From contig LODT01000021.1 in assembly GCA_001606155.1 (NCBI GenBank), positions 124,001-188,000 of the forward strand: DNA of 64,000 bases. Direction: 5' to 3'. The notes under the pieces were generated by a model that had not been told where the DNA came from, searched no databases, and saw only the letters and a program-made list of their open reading frames with translations. The stretch is from Tieghemostelium lacteum (Eukaryota > Evosea > Eumycetozoa > Dictyosteliales > Raperosteliaceae). Positions 54,301 through 64,000 of the stretch are shown piece by piece (the stretch's first letter is position 1; each line of letters begins with the position of its first letter). The translations under genes were made by a program, and so were the position numbers.

Positions 54301-56173
54301 AGTATAGTAGCTGTTAATGCCTCCAGTTGTTTAGGGTCAGTGTTAAACAGTGATATCGACTCGAGTAGTATAAACGAGTTTTGTTTATCACGCATATTCG
54401 TAGACTGTCCTGAAAACTTAGTCAAAAGACTCTTATAGTAACTCGAGAATTTTGGAAGTTTTTTGAAATTGTCTCCCAATTCAACTAACATGTCGTTGAG
54501 TCTAGGATCAGAACAATAGTCAAAGAGTTCCTGGAACTTGGATATAATTATATTTGGAGTCTGTTTACAGAGGAGTTTAAAGAGATCATAGTAACTTGCG
54601 TTGGCAGTGTCTTGAGCCTTAGGTACATTTAGAACTTGTTTGTCTCTGATAATGTCTAAAAGAGCTTGAGCGTGGATTGGTAGGATATCTGGATGTTTCC
54701 CAGCCATTTGACAGATACAATCGCAAGTCTGTTTATGTAATTCAAAATGTTTAGATTGGAAGTTGGTTACCAATCTTTTCATGATATCCACACGATGTTC
54801 ACGAATGACATCAGAGTCGACACCAAGTGACAATAAAGTTCCCACTGAGTTTAGTCTTAGTCTTGGGTTCTTTACATTAGTCCACTTGAGAAACAGTTGA
54901 AATGAGTGATGTGCAACCCACTCGTTACCAAAGTACTCTTTATAGTATCTCAAGTTTCTACTACCACTTTTAGTTTGGTGATAAGGTGCCAGGTAAGTCG
55001 ACAACTTGTATTTTGTAAATTGATTGTACTTGAAAATGTAAGGAAGTAATTGGAGGTATGCAGACTGAAGATTCATAATCTCCTGGTATTGTAGATTAGG
55101 AAAAGTAGACAAACATATAAAAGATAGAATACGACTAATTTCAAAACTCTGTTGTTTCTCTAACCCTTCACTAACCACGGAATGAATAAGTGAATATACA
55201 TATTTCTCATTTAGATTCACTTTATAAGTGACACTGTAGTTCTTGTCCATGTGACTTGATAAGAATCTCCTTAGTCTTATAAAATCACTCTTTTGTAATC
55301 CAGATGTCCTATCATCATCATTAGAATCCTCTGGAATAATATTATTAATGATTTTCTCAACCAATGAATACCCATTATCTAATGGATACTTTGAAATATT
55401 AGCTTCATAGATAATCTATTTTTATCATTATTATATATTAGTATATCCTATTTTGGTTCTATTAATGAATCAAGTGTGGTGTGTGGGTGAATGCGAGGGT
55501 TTGTGTGATAACATACATTCGTTATTTTTGATAATGGAGTTAATTCATCTTTAAATGGTATAAAATCATTCTGACGGTCAAATACTTTGGATAGTGACTG
55601 AGCAGCAGCTTTACGAATTAGGAAATTAGAACTATTCAATCCATGGTACACAATTCCATTACGAACTAGTATACCTTTATAGTAATCAATTGAAAGACTT
55701 TTTGGATAAAAACTAAAGATTGAATTAGCCTTCACTATATTGGCACCAGAACCTTGCATTGAATCTCTGACCTCCAATTTAATATCCTTATCACTCTGTT
55801 TTTTCGTATCACTATCTTCCATTTGTTGAGGTACAGGACAATCCAAAACCCAATTAAAATACTGTGCGAATAACATGTAGTCTCTAAACACAAATGATGA
55901 TAGAAACTGTTGGATAAAGTACTCTTTATCGTATCCTGGTGAATTTGAATCTAACCATTCATTAAATATCTGTAGAATAGTTTCGAATTCCTCTAGATAT
56001 TCAAAACCTACCACAGACACACTTCCCAATTCACCTAACCATTTCAAGAAAATCTGCTCTAACTGTTCTCTTGATCTTGGTTTTGTCAATTTAGAACTAC
56101 CATCACCCCTATAGCCACTAAAAGCATCAAAAATATGTGGATGTTCTATTAAAAATTCGGATGGATTGAACAT
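51123..56173 (-). CDS. 1649-aa HEAT/LRR-like protein of unknown function
   Basis: Two exons, 56173-55517 and 55415-51123, with a 101-bp intron (GTATGT...AATAG), give one of the largest proteins here. The first 850 residues are helical and repetitive, of HEAT/ARM character (RLRLNSVGTLLSLGVDSD, KHFELHKQTCDCICQMAGKH). A poly-Asp stretch lies near residue 860 (YSDDDDDDDGSSSDSSD) and a second acidic patch near 1340. The C-terminal third has irregular leucine-rich segments (LRVIKLHSACAQ, LETLVLNVSAPQD) and a Glu run before a final basic helical domain. I see no catalytic motif. No known family was recognised; a dictyostelid-specific scaffold is the cautious reading. The stop is 237 bp from the SRP72 start. 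Confidence 0.75.
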
Positions 56174-56663
56174 AACCCTAGATATCTTGAATTGAAAAAA
56201 AATAATTAAAATTAAAAATTTAAAAAAATAGAAACAAGAAAAAAAGATTCAGATTGTTTTAAAAATTGAAAAAGCTTGGTGAACAAAGAGAATCAAAGAT
56301 TGCCATGTTGTGAAATATGGTACTTGTCAATACAATTGTACCAATGACTATATTGTGTTGGACACCAACTTTGATAAATTTTTGATAAACTCTTCTAAAT
56401 TAACTATTTTAACTCTAAATGTAATAAATAAACAAAACTATTTCAATATTTACAAAACACTCAGGTTTACAAGGGTTAACGAGACCGTTTTTAATTAAGG
56501 TGGCCTTGTAATACAAAAAAACAAAATTTAAAACAATGGACGAACAACTGGGTCTCAACACGATACCGTCCCATTCATTATTGTTTGTCTAGTACATAAT
56601 GTGTTACCCAAATTGCAGATATGTATTATTTTCATATGATCCTAATGTTTTGAATAGACACCA
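56174..56663. other. Spacer with a possible short coding remnant
   Basis: On the plus strand from about 56290 a frame reads KDCHVVKYGTCQYNCTNDY and on to ILTLN at 56420, where an intron-like GTAATA...CTCAG follows to 56464. No ATG is in frame. It may be a fragment of an old gene or chance. Confidence 0.25.
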
Positions 56664-56747
56664 TGTAATGATTTGTAAGAGATAATATAGGGATTGTTAA
56701 CAATTGTTACATATCAATCCATGTATTATCTCTTACAAATCATTACA
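56664..56747. repeat. 84-bp near-perfect palindrome (hairpin or MITE-like)
   Basis: The outer 24 bases (56664-56687) are an exact reverse complement of 56724-56747. After a 3-base mismatch, GGATTG (56691-56696) pairs with CAATCC (56715-56720), leaving an 18-base loop. The termini TGTAATG/CATTACA are identical to those of the short repeats at 8-8.7 kb, but no flanking 5-bp duplication is seen. It lies between two minus-strand genes. Confidence 0.7.
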
Positions 56748-56836
56748 ATAAAATAAAGGCCTACTAATCAATCCCTTACGCATGGATTCGTATCTCTATA
56801 TTGGTATATCGTCAACCTTTCTGCTCTTCTATAATT

Positions 56837-57016
56837 TCAATTATCTAATTCTTTTATTATTTCTTCTTCTATTTCCTCTGGTGTTTTATCTTTCCATATT
56901 TCCCATTCTTCTTTTATTTTATCCTTTTCTATTATAACCAATCTCTTTTTCAATTCACCAAAGTGTTCCCAGACAGGAGAAAAGAGAATCAAGCAACCAT
57001 CGATAATTAAAGCCAT
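56837..57016 (-). CDS. Small 59-aa acidic-helical protein, function unknown
   Basis: ATG at 57016, stop TGA at 56837-56839. An in-frame stop lies just upstream of the ATG, so the ORF is complete as a single exon. It starts MALIIDGCLILFSPVWEHFG (short hydrophobic N-terminus), then a long amphipathic helix with FGELKKRLVIIEKDKIKEEW and TPEEIEEEIIKEL. Composition and codon choice (AAA, GAA, ATA, TGG in a regular helix) look like real coding sequence rather than noise. It could be a small mitochondrial or membrane-attached subunit. No family was recognised. It is divergent from PEX10. Confidence 0.5.
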   Translation of the reverse strand: MALIIDGCLILFSPVWEHFGELKKRLVIIEKDKIKEEWEIWKDKTPEEIEEEIIKELDN

Positions 57017-57192
57017 CCTTCACTCAATCACATTCATCACGCAGAATTTCAACTGCTCAAAGTGGATAATAAAGGTGAGATCCGATAACACCACATTTCC
57101 AATTTTCTATCAATTTATTTTTTTATAGTTTGGTTAAAAGAATACAGCAAAACAAAAAAACCTTAACCTTTATTTTTTTAATATTTTTTGAA

Positions 57193-58260
57193 ATGATTAA
57201 CAATGTAAATAATAATAGTAGTCAATCATCATCACAACATCATCAAACTGAAAATATAATAAATAGGTCACCAATAAGCAGATCAGAGAGAAATTATCAA
57301 AATACCCATCAACAACAACAACAGCAACATCAACAACAACAACAACAACAAGTTTTTAGAAATAGAAATAATAGTAATATATATCCCACATATGCTGATC
57401 AACCTGATATAGTTAGAGCATCACAAAAGGATGATTATTATAAAAAACTATTTGAAGATCAATGTTTTGAAATATTTACAAGGTTAACTGGACCTAGGTT
57501 TATGATGAATAGACAACAGGAGAGTAAACTATTGAGTAACTCTTTATATTTTCTATTGACTACAATGATAGGTTCACAGACACTAGGTGAAGAGTACTGC
57601 AATCTCAGACAAATTAAAGATAGTAGTTTTTCAGTACCTTCTCTATTGGATAGATCCAGACTGTATATATTCAATCTACTGGCACCTTATCTAATACGTA
57701 AATCCTTACCTAGACTATTTCAAAAGTATCCTAAACTCTATCACCTCAAAGAATACTTTCCTAATCTAGAGAGACTACATTTAGCACTCTTTTATTTCAA
57801 TGGTTCCTATTTTAATTTCTCTAAACGTCTATCTAATATACGTTATATATTCAACAGAAAAGTCGATCAAAAACGTCCAAAATACCACATTTTAGGTGTT
57901 TTAATTATTATTCAACTTTTAGTTCAATTAGTCTTTTATCTTAAAGATAAATATCAGAGTTATATATCATCCAAAAACCTTGAATTTACTTCAGAAATTA
58001 ATAATAATAATAATCAATCATCTTCTTCCTCATCACCAACATCACAATCATCATCTAATAATGATAGTAAAATTACAACATCATCACCAGGAACATGTAC
58101 ATTGTGTTTAGAAAATAGAACAAATACAACCTCAACAGAGTGTGGACATTTGTTTTGTTGGAACTGTATAACAGAATGGTGCAATAACAAACCAGAATGC
58201 CCTCTATGTAGAAGACCAATATCCGTTAGATCTCTCATACCAATATACAATTATCAATAA
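57193..58260 (+). CDS. pex10: Peroxisome biogenesis factor 10 (PEX10)
   Basis: A single exon of 355 aa starting MINNVNNNSSQ. The frame is open further upstream but lacks an ATG. The N-terminus is Asn/Ser/Gln-rich with a Gln/His run. The Pex2/Pex10/Pex12 domain begins at about residue 70 (QPDIVRASQKDDYYKKLFED, typical for PEX10) and includes hydrophobic segments near 135-155 and 235-255. The C-terminal RING finger has CTLCLENRTNTTSTECGHLF, CWNCITEW and CPLCRRP, with all eight zinc ligands in C3HC4 order. PEX10 is a ubiquitin ligase of the peroxisomal membrane that allows recycling of the PEX5 import receptor. A plausible 5' intron (GTGAGA...TTATAG, about 57076-57126) lies upstream. Confidence 0.92.
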   Translation: MINNVNNNSSQSSSQHHQTENIINRSPISRSERNYQNTHQQQQQQHQQQQQQQVFRNRNNSNIYPTYADQPDIVRASQKDDYYKKLFEDQCFEIFTRLTGPRFMMNRQQESKLLSNSLYFLLTTMIGSQTLGEEYCNLRQIKDSSFSVPSLLDRSRLYIFNLLAPYLIRKSLPRLFQKYPKLYHLKEYFPNLERLHLALFYFNGSYFNFSKRLSNIRYIFNRKVDQKRPKYHILGVLIIIQLLVQLVFYLKDKYQSYISSKNLEFTSEINNNNNQSSSSSSPTSQSSSNNDSKITTSSPGTCTLCLENRTNTTSTECGHLFCWNCITEWCNNKPECPLCRRPISVRSLIPIYNYQ

Positions 58261-58589
58261 CAACTATAGAAACCAATCTAAAATATTATTATCATATGTA
58301 CAATTTAAAGTATTGCATTTAATTCCTAAATAGTTTGTGGGGTTTAAACCAAATAACACAAATTCATTGAATATGTGTTTGTTGAAAATAAACAATTATT
58401 GAAATGATTTATTTATAAATAAAACATTGTTGAGGAAAAGAGTAAAAAGAATTTCAGTCTTTTGATTAAATGAAAAGACATTGTTCAACAAGACTCTTTT
58501 TTTTTTATAGTATTCTTCTGGTGTGTGATTATGAGGTTATAATAAATTTGATTGGCATTATTTAATAGATGAGATTATTGTTATTATTA
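58261..58589. other. Convergent spacer between PEX10 and the RhoGAP gene
   Basis: 329 bp of AT-rich DNA with a T run (58498-58508) and no ORF. Confidence 0.6.
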
Positions 58590-60469
58590 TTATTTGTCTT
58601 GATAAATAGTATTATAGTTTTCCAAAATTAAAGTCCAAATTTGGCTTTGTGAATCCAACATGGAAGACATGGTATTGAATTCATTATCCTCTGGAGGTCT
58701 CATTACATTAGGACCAAACATCAGACCGAGGTTATAAGAATGCATCATATTCTTACTACTGTATTCTGTAACTTTAATTAAAAACTTTGATAATTCCTGA
58801 ATTAATGTTTGATTAGGTAAAGGAATTTGTTTTAATAATTGTTTTAATTGTTCTGTTTTCTCTTGATCTGTTTGTAATTCTACATTAACATAATAGATTA
58901 TTATTAATAAAAAATTGATTATAATAATGGTTTAATAAAAGTGGGGTGAATGTATACATACTGGTAAGTTGAATAAAATTATTATGAAAATTAAAAGTAA
59001 ATAATGGTACAGTAAGTTGTCTTAAAAACTTTTTAATTGAGTTTGCAACAACATGAACACAAGTGTTATCGGGTATTGGTGTTCCATATAATAGTAATGC
59101 TTTTATGAGATTATCTACATCACCAGCATTACCACCAACTCTAAACAGACCCTCTGTTGATAGAGCACTTTCATTGGACAGAAATTCAATACATTTAATA
59201 ATTAAAAATGGTAGTTTTCTAATAGTAGCATCTCTCTTATTTTCCTTTTCAATGATGGCTTCCAAAGTTCCTATATATTGTTTTGAATTATTGTTTGGTG
59301 TAATTACTGGTGGCTATATAAATTATTAAACATGTTAGAATGATAATAACTTAATATATACACCTAAACTAATACCTACCTGACTTTGACTTCTATTTCT
59401 ATTGACTTTTGTCTTTTTCTTATTAAGTAATTCATCTTTTGGTGTATTGGATTTCAAATTGCTAATATATGATTTCAACAGTTCTGATTTATATTTTTCA
59501 GGATTCTCTGAGATAATATTAACTTTTTCACTCATAAACTGTTTGTAGATATTAGATTTTAATAATGTTCCTGATGATGGTGCAAATGGTAATTCTTCCA
59601 ATTCTGCATTATTGTAATAATATTAGATTAATAGGTTTATAGGTGATATTGAAAATGTGGGTGAAGTACTAACCTTTTTTAGAGAAATATTTTGATTTTC
59701 TTTGTTTTAATTTCTCATTTCTAAATGCTTCTGGGTCTTCTAACATCTTTTTGTAATCTGATGAGATTTTATCTTTTGCCAACTTGACGTTTTCACTATT
59801 GGCTTTATGTGGAGAGGAAGTTGATGGTACATCATGGTAGACAGTGGATTCTGATCTTTCCAAACGATTAAATACTGGCATTTCAGCAGATAGATATCCA
59901 CTTACTGTATTGGAATATGGTCTCTTGGGCGACTCTACTAGTAGAGAGTTTCTCTTTGATGGTAAAGATGCATTAGTTGCATTATTAGCACCACTTGGTT
60001 GTTTTAAAGGTGTGGAATTTCTACTTGATGATAATTCTTCTTCCTCTGCTAGAGATTCTGTTGATCTATTGGTACTGGTATCTAAATCATCATCCTCATA
60101 TTCCTCTTCATCATCATCCTCATCCTCATCAAAAGAATCATAAGAATCATAGTCCTCATTGATTACCACTTCATCATCTACCAATTCCAAATCAATAATA
60201 GTTGTAGTTTCCAATTGATGTTTAAGATCCTCTAATGATGGATTAAGACCTTGCTGCTGTTGTAAAAGACCTGCAAGTTGTTTATTCAATACAGTACCTC
60301 CACTATTACTCTTTTGATGATGAACATGGTGATGATTCTTGTTTACTGATCCCATTTGTGGTGATGTTGTAAGTGATGTTATTGGTGATGAAGTGTTACT
60401 AGATCCTGTAGTACCATTGGAACTATCGGATCCCGCTGATAATGTTCTAGAATGTTTATTTTCACTCAT
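58590..60469 (-). CDS. RhoGAP domain protein (Gac family)
   Basis: Four exons, 60469-59674, 59603-59380, 59313-58962 and 58879-58590, with introns of 70, 66 and 82 bp, give 553 aa; all phases match. Residues 1-265 are disordered: Ser/Thr-rich, His run, and an acidic Asp/Glu stretch (SFDEDEDDDEEEYEDDDLD). Exon 2 has a helical region with NPEKYKSELLKSYISNLK. Exons 3-4 hold the RhoGAP domain: IRKLPFLIIKCIEFL, STEGLFRVGG with the arginine finger, KKFLRQLTVPLF and, in exon 4, LGLMFGPNVMRPP with the conserved Asn. The family speeds GTP hydrolysis by Rho/Rac GTPases and so limits actin protrusion. Both catalytic residues are present, so the enzyme should be active; the target GTPase is unknown. Confidence 0.88.
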
Positions 60470-60889
60470 ATACTATTCTTCTATCACTCTGTAACTTCTA
60501 TCTAAAAATATATTATTACAATTAAAAACAAAAAAGAAAAATCTTTTGTTTTTTTTTTTTTTTTGATTTTTTATTCCCATCCCCTCAAACCAATTATTGT
60601 AATCCATTTCAATTTCAATTACCATAATAAGAATTATTGTTTAAATTCTCATTAAAAGGTTTTAAAAAGATTGATCTTTATCTTAAAATAAATCAAATAT
60701 AAAAATAAATATGAGTTATCAAATAAAATTGTTTATGATTATTTCAAATAAAATTTTCATTATAACCTATATTTAAATAAACAATTCCAAATCAGTTATA
60801 ATTATAAAGAAATAATAATTCAAATGAAATGATCTTTAATTAAATTTAAATTTTTTTTTATTTTTATCATCACATTTTCAGTGTGAAAA
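60470..60889. other. AT-rich divergent promoter between RhoGAP and MED31
   Basis: 420 bp with poly-T (60549-60563) and A/T runs. No other element was recognised. Confidence 0.6.
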
Positions 60890-61412
60890 ATGAGCGAAAA
60901 TGTAAATAATAACAACAATATAAATCCACCAACTGAAGGAGGAGAAGAAGAAGAAGCAAATAGTCTTAGATTTATAATGGAATTAGAATTTGTACAGTGT
61001 TTATCTAATCCCAAATATTTAAATTGTATGAATTTTAAAAATTATGAGTTTTATAGTTTACTAATGTGTAAATTGATGATTAGTTTTAGCACAGAATAGA
61101 TACTTTCAAGATAAAGCATTTATAAATTACCTATCCTATTTATTATATTGGAAAAAACCAAAATATGCAAAATATATAGTATATCCTCAGTGTTTATACT
61201 TTTTAGATTTAATACAGGAGGAAAGATTCAGACAAGAACTGAATCATTTTCAATCTGCTGAATTTATACATCAACAACAGTTTTATCATTGGCAATATTA
61301 TAGGAATAATAGAATGGCTATTAAAGAGGAACAACAGCAACAACAGCAACAAAATCAACCTGAAAATCAAGATCAACAAATACCCCCACTACAACCTCAA
61401 CCAATTCAATAA
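60890..61412 (+). CDS. med31: Mediator complex subunit MED31
   Basis: Two exons, 60890-61025 and 61084-61412, give 154 aa. The 58-bp intron runs from GTATGA to GATTAG; this acceptor was chosen over a nearby TTTTAG because it restores the conserved KYLNFLAQNRYFQDKAF across the junction. The Soh1/MED31 domain is complete: RFIMELEFVQCLSNPKYLN, LSYLLYWKKPKYAKYIVYP and LYFLDLIQEERFRQEL, then FIHQQQFYHWQYYR. The N-terminus is Asn/Glu-rich and the tail Gln-rich, as often in dictyostelids. MED31 sits in the Mediator middle module and couples regulators to RNA polymerase II. It converges on NDUFS7 with 124 bp between. Confidence 0.95.
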
Positions 61413-61536
61413 ACAACAATTATCTGAAATTTGTATTTACTGTAATTTCTATTATTATATTTAAATATATTACCATTTATCTTTATACTCTATTAAATTG
61501 TTGATGATTCTATTATACTACTATTACTATTATTAT

Positions 61537-62177
61537 TTATTTTCTCCACCAAGTTAAAAGATTTTGTTCTCTTTGAATCTTTTTCTGTAGTTGAATAACG
61601 CCATATACAAAAGCTTCGGCAGTTGGTGGACAACCTGGCATATAAACATCAACTGGTACAATACGATCACAACCTCTAACTACTGAATAACTATAATGAT
61701 AATATCCACCACCATTTGCACAACTACCCATAGAAATTACATATCTATTTATAAAAACAACTTTGGTTAAAACCAATGTTCATTCTCATACTTTATGACC
61801 TAGGTATGATATCTCTGTATCTCTATAAGGTTTGTGTTATATAAATGTTCTTACCTTGGATTTGGCATTTGATCATAAACCTTTCTTAAGGCTGGTGCCA
61901 TTTTATTAGTTAAAGTACCTGCTACAATCATACAATCAGATTGACGTGGTGAAGCTCTGGGAATAATACCCATTCTATCCATATCATATCTAGCTGCATA
62001 ACCTTGCATCATTTCTACTGCACAACAAGCCAAACCAAATGTCATTGGCCATAATGAACCTGTTCTAGCCCAATTAATCAAACCATCCAATTTAGATAAT
62101 ACAATTTCTGGTAAGGATGAAGGTGGGGCTGGTTTAAATGAAGATGCTAAAAGTTTTGATAAATGTTGACTTGACAT
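61537..62177 (-). CDS. ndufs7: NADH dehydrogenase (ubiquinone) iron-sulfur protein 7, complex I
   Basis: Two exons, 62177-61855 and 61744-61537, with a 110-bp intron (GTAAGA...AATAG), give 176 aa. The start is [20 protein letters not shown], a short presequence. The frame continues upstream but without an ATG. The protein has [34 protein letters not shown], and across the junction [19 protein letters not shown], then [14 protein letters not shown]. The four Cys that hold cluster N2 (Cys-Cys in LACCAVE, one in GSCA, one in PGCPP) are all present. The subunit passes electrons to ubiquinone in the mitochondrial inner membrane. It is nuclear here, with introns and normal nuclear codon use, and is slightly shorter than human (213) because of the presequence. 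Confidence 0.96.
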
Positions 62178-62264
62178 ATCTGTATAATCGTCACAATAAA
62201 TGAATATCCAAAAAAAAAAATTCAAAAAAAATATACAAAAAATTCAAATTAATTGATAAATTAA

Positions 62265-62787
62265 CTATTCTTTATCTATTTGAAATGAATCATTAGAGTA
62301 AATCTTTTTTTGAAGGTCTTGTATTTGTTTTTTATACTATAGAGATTTTTAAAAGTTAGTAATGGTTAAAACTATTTAAAAATTTAGAGAATATACTAAC
62401 TTGTTCTTCTTTGGAATCATATTGGTATTTTAAATTTATGAAATCTTTTTGTAAAGTAGAGAGATTGTTTGAATAGTTACAACATATGGAAAGTTCTTGA
62501 GAATATTGTTCAGAGAGTTTAATGACTTGATGTTTAAGTTGTTCAATTTCTTCATTCTTTTTTACAACCTCCATAGTTTTCAAATCAAGTTCTCTTTTTA
62601 ATTCATTTTCATTTTTGGATGACCTAGTATTACCAAAACAAAGTTTATTATTGGTACTATTGGAAATGGTTACAATAGAATCACCATTTTTGGGTGAACT
62701 TGTAGTAATTGCTGTTTTACTGCATAAATTAAATTTATTGGAATCCCAAAATCTAATGGAATCACTAGGTGAGATTATAGGTTCCAT
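62265..62787 (-). CDS. Small coiled-coil protein, function unknown
   Basis: Two exons, 62787-62401 and 62336-62265, with a 64-bp intron (GTTAGT...TATAG), give 152 aa. The N-terminal 60 residues are Ser/Asn-rich (MEPIISPSDSIRFWDSNKFN). From about 60 to the end is a coiled coil (LKRELDLKTMEVVKKNEEIE, LKHQVIKLSEQYSQEL, LQKDFINLKYQYDSKEEQ and, in exon 2, YKKQIQDLQKKI). The second exon continues the heptad register, which supports the splice. No family was recognised. It starts about 450 bp from the divergent PAAF1 gene. Confidence 0.65.
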
Positions 62788-63235
62788 TGAAAAAATTATT
62801 GTATTGTATAATTGAAATCTAGAATTTTTAATTCATATACTCTTGAGTAAAAATAAGATTATAGTAAACTTTTAAATTTATAAACACATTAGAAACCTTT
62901 GAAATTTGACTAAAATTTGGTTGTGGTATGTGGTGTGTGGGTTTTTAATTTACTTTAATCAATTTTTTTGATTGGAGAACAAATCTATTCATTTTAATAT
63001 CCTTTTTTCTATATAAAGAATATTTTCAATTCAATATCAAAAAGCTATATAAATTTCTAATAAAAAAAATAAAAAATATTTTTATTACTATTTTAGAACT
63101 TCACAATTAATCATTATTAATTTATTTTTTTTTATTTTTTTTTTAAATGAATTAGTAACCACACATATCTGTAAATACAAGACAACAACAATATATTAAC
63201 CACCAATTTATAAAAAATAAGTAAATTACTATAAA
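62788..63235. other. AT-rich divergent promoter between the coiled-coil gene and PAAF1
   Basis: 448 bp. It has T and A runs and a G/T-rich block GGTTGTGGTATGTGGTGTGTG at about 62920-62940. No ORF is present. Confidence 0.55.
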
Positions 63236-64000
63236 ATGACAAGTATCGAAACACCATATCACTTTTTACCATACATTTCAGTTCAATATGATTGGCAATT
63301 AGCATACAAACAAGATACAGATAATTTTTGGATATCATACAAGAATGAATTAAAATCTACAATTCATGGCTCAGTTTCCACTAGAAAACTAAATGATAAA
63401 TTAATATTTGAACCTAATAAACCAGAGTTTAAACTATCTTCAGATTCTGTAGGTTATAAAGAATAGTACTATAGTGTTGTGGATTCTAATTAAAGTCTAT
63501 GAAATTAGGATGATAAGAATGTAATACAGGTTTCGTATAATGGTTCAAATAAAATGAGTATTTACTCTACGGATAGGATATATAAGGTATTAGGAGGAAA
63601 GAAAAGAATAACATCTATGGGTGTATCAAATTTAGGTGAATTGGGTGTTTATGGTAGTTCAGATGGTACTTTAGAGGTATTTGAGACTTCTGATGGTCAA
63701 GTTAGAAGAAAGTTAGATGGACATGTAGGAGATGTAGATTTGGCAATGTTTTTCCCATCTGGTAAGGTATTGTTATCAGGTGCTGGAGACGGTAGATTAA
63801 AAGTTTGGGATGCATTAGAGGGAACATGTGCAGTGACACTAATGGGACATGGAGGAGGAATTACAAGTGCAGGTCTAATTGATAAAGGTAGAAATCTAAT
63901 ATCAACTAGTAGAGATGGTTCTGCTAGATTATGGGATCTGCCAACAAGCAGTACCATAGCAACTCTAACTAAACTTCCAAGACCTATAAATCAATGTTAT
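63236..64000 (+). CDS. paaf1: PAAF1/Rpn14-like WD40 protein (3' end missing)
   Basis: Exon 1 is 63236-63448. A 60-bp intron (GTAGGT...ATTAG) leads to exon 2 from 63509, which is open to the window edge; 235 codons are visible. The splice joins KLSSDS-DDKNVIQV in phase 0. WD40 repeats are clear in exon 2: RRKLDGHVGDVDLAMFFPSG, KVLLSGAGDGRLKVWDALEG, TLMGHGGGITSAGLIDKGRN and LISTSRDGSARLWDLPTSST. The wording FFPSG, GLIDKGRN and SRDGSARLWD is characteristic of PAAF1. The yeast homologue Rpn14 is an assembly chaperone that binds the Rpt6 ATPase of the 19S proteasome cap; mammalian PAAF1 also restrains 26S assembly. The N-terminal 70 residues match the non-WD start of the family. Confidence 0.85.

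Noticed and set aside
56664-56747. CRISPR-like or rRNA-palindrome origin for the 84-bp inverted repeat
   Set aside because: There is only one unit, no spacer array, and no rRNA similarity. A hairpin or miniature element is simpler.
61070-61092. TTTTAG at 61084-61089 as the MED31 splice acceptor
   Set aside because: It would drop the conserved Phe-Leu-Ala before QNRYF. The preceding GATTAG restores the family motif exactly.

Overview
The window is nuclear DNA of a social amoeba (dictyostelid). The signs are very AT-rich spacers, poly-T/poly-A runs, Asn-, Gln- and Thr-rich low-complexity tracts inside proteins, tightly packed genes with one to three short introns (57-110 bp, donors mostly GTATGT or GTAAGT), and a gene set of fimbrin with an EF hand, an LRR-gelsolin-headpiece protein, BRK1, GATA factors and RhoGAPs. 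The species cannot be fixed from sequence alone.

Layout. 1-1.9 kb: 3' end of tRNA methyltransferase subunit TRM6 and, convergent, TMEM208. 1.9-9.4 kb: the only gene-poor stretch. It holds a LINE-like insertion with a 17-bp target-site duplication carrying one 314-aa ORF, a tRNA-Thr(UGU), three short TG...CA repeats each with its own 5-bp duplication, decayed gene fragments, repeated short coding fragments, and two GC-rich islands that could fold as RNA. 9.4-21.7 kb: P5B ATPase, ZC3H3, BRK1, OSTC, a PACS-like protein and a GATA factor. 21.7-23.8 kb: a 2.1-kb divergent control region between the GATA gene and fimbrin. 23.8-36.7 kb: fimbrin, a degenerate CCT-like protein, a coiled-coil gene, an ER J protein, an HIBCH-like hydrolase, AVL9, an atypical tyrosine phosphatase, an LRR protein and a possible PET117. 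36.7-50.9 kb: D-lactate dehydrogenase, a large surface protein, the LRR-gelsolin-headpiece protein and SRP72. 51-64 kb: a 1649-aa HEAT/LRR-like orphan, a small 59-aa gene, PEX10, a RhoGAP, MED31, NDUFS7, a small coiled-coil protein and the start of PAAF1.

Most genes are housekeeping and do not form an operon-like unit. Loose themes are secretion and the ER (TMEM208, OSTC, SRP72, J protein, AVL9, PACS), actin and Rho signalling (fimbrin, BRK1, gelsolin-like, RhoGAP) and mitochondria/peroxisomes (LDHD, NDUFS7, HIBCH-like, PEX10). I see no clear new system. The best leads are the ORF1-only LINE, the short repeat family with an empty-site paralogue, the paired repeat fragments with coding-like substitution, the structured GC islands, and the nucleotide-site-less chaperonin. 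Intron boundaries were inferred by eye from splice consensus, reading frame and family similarity.
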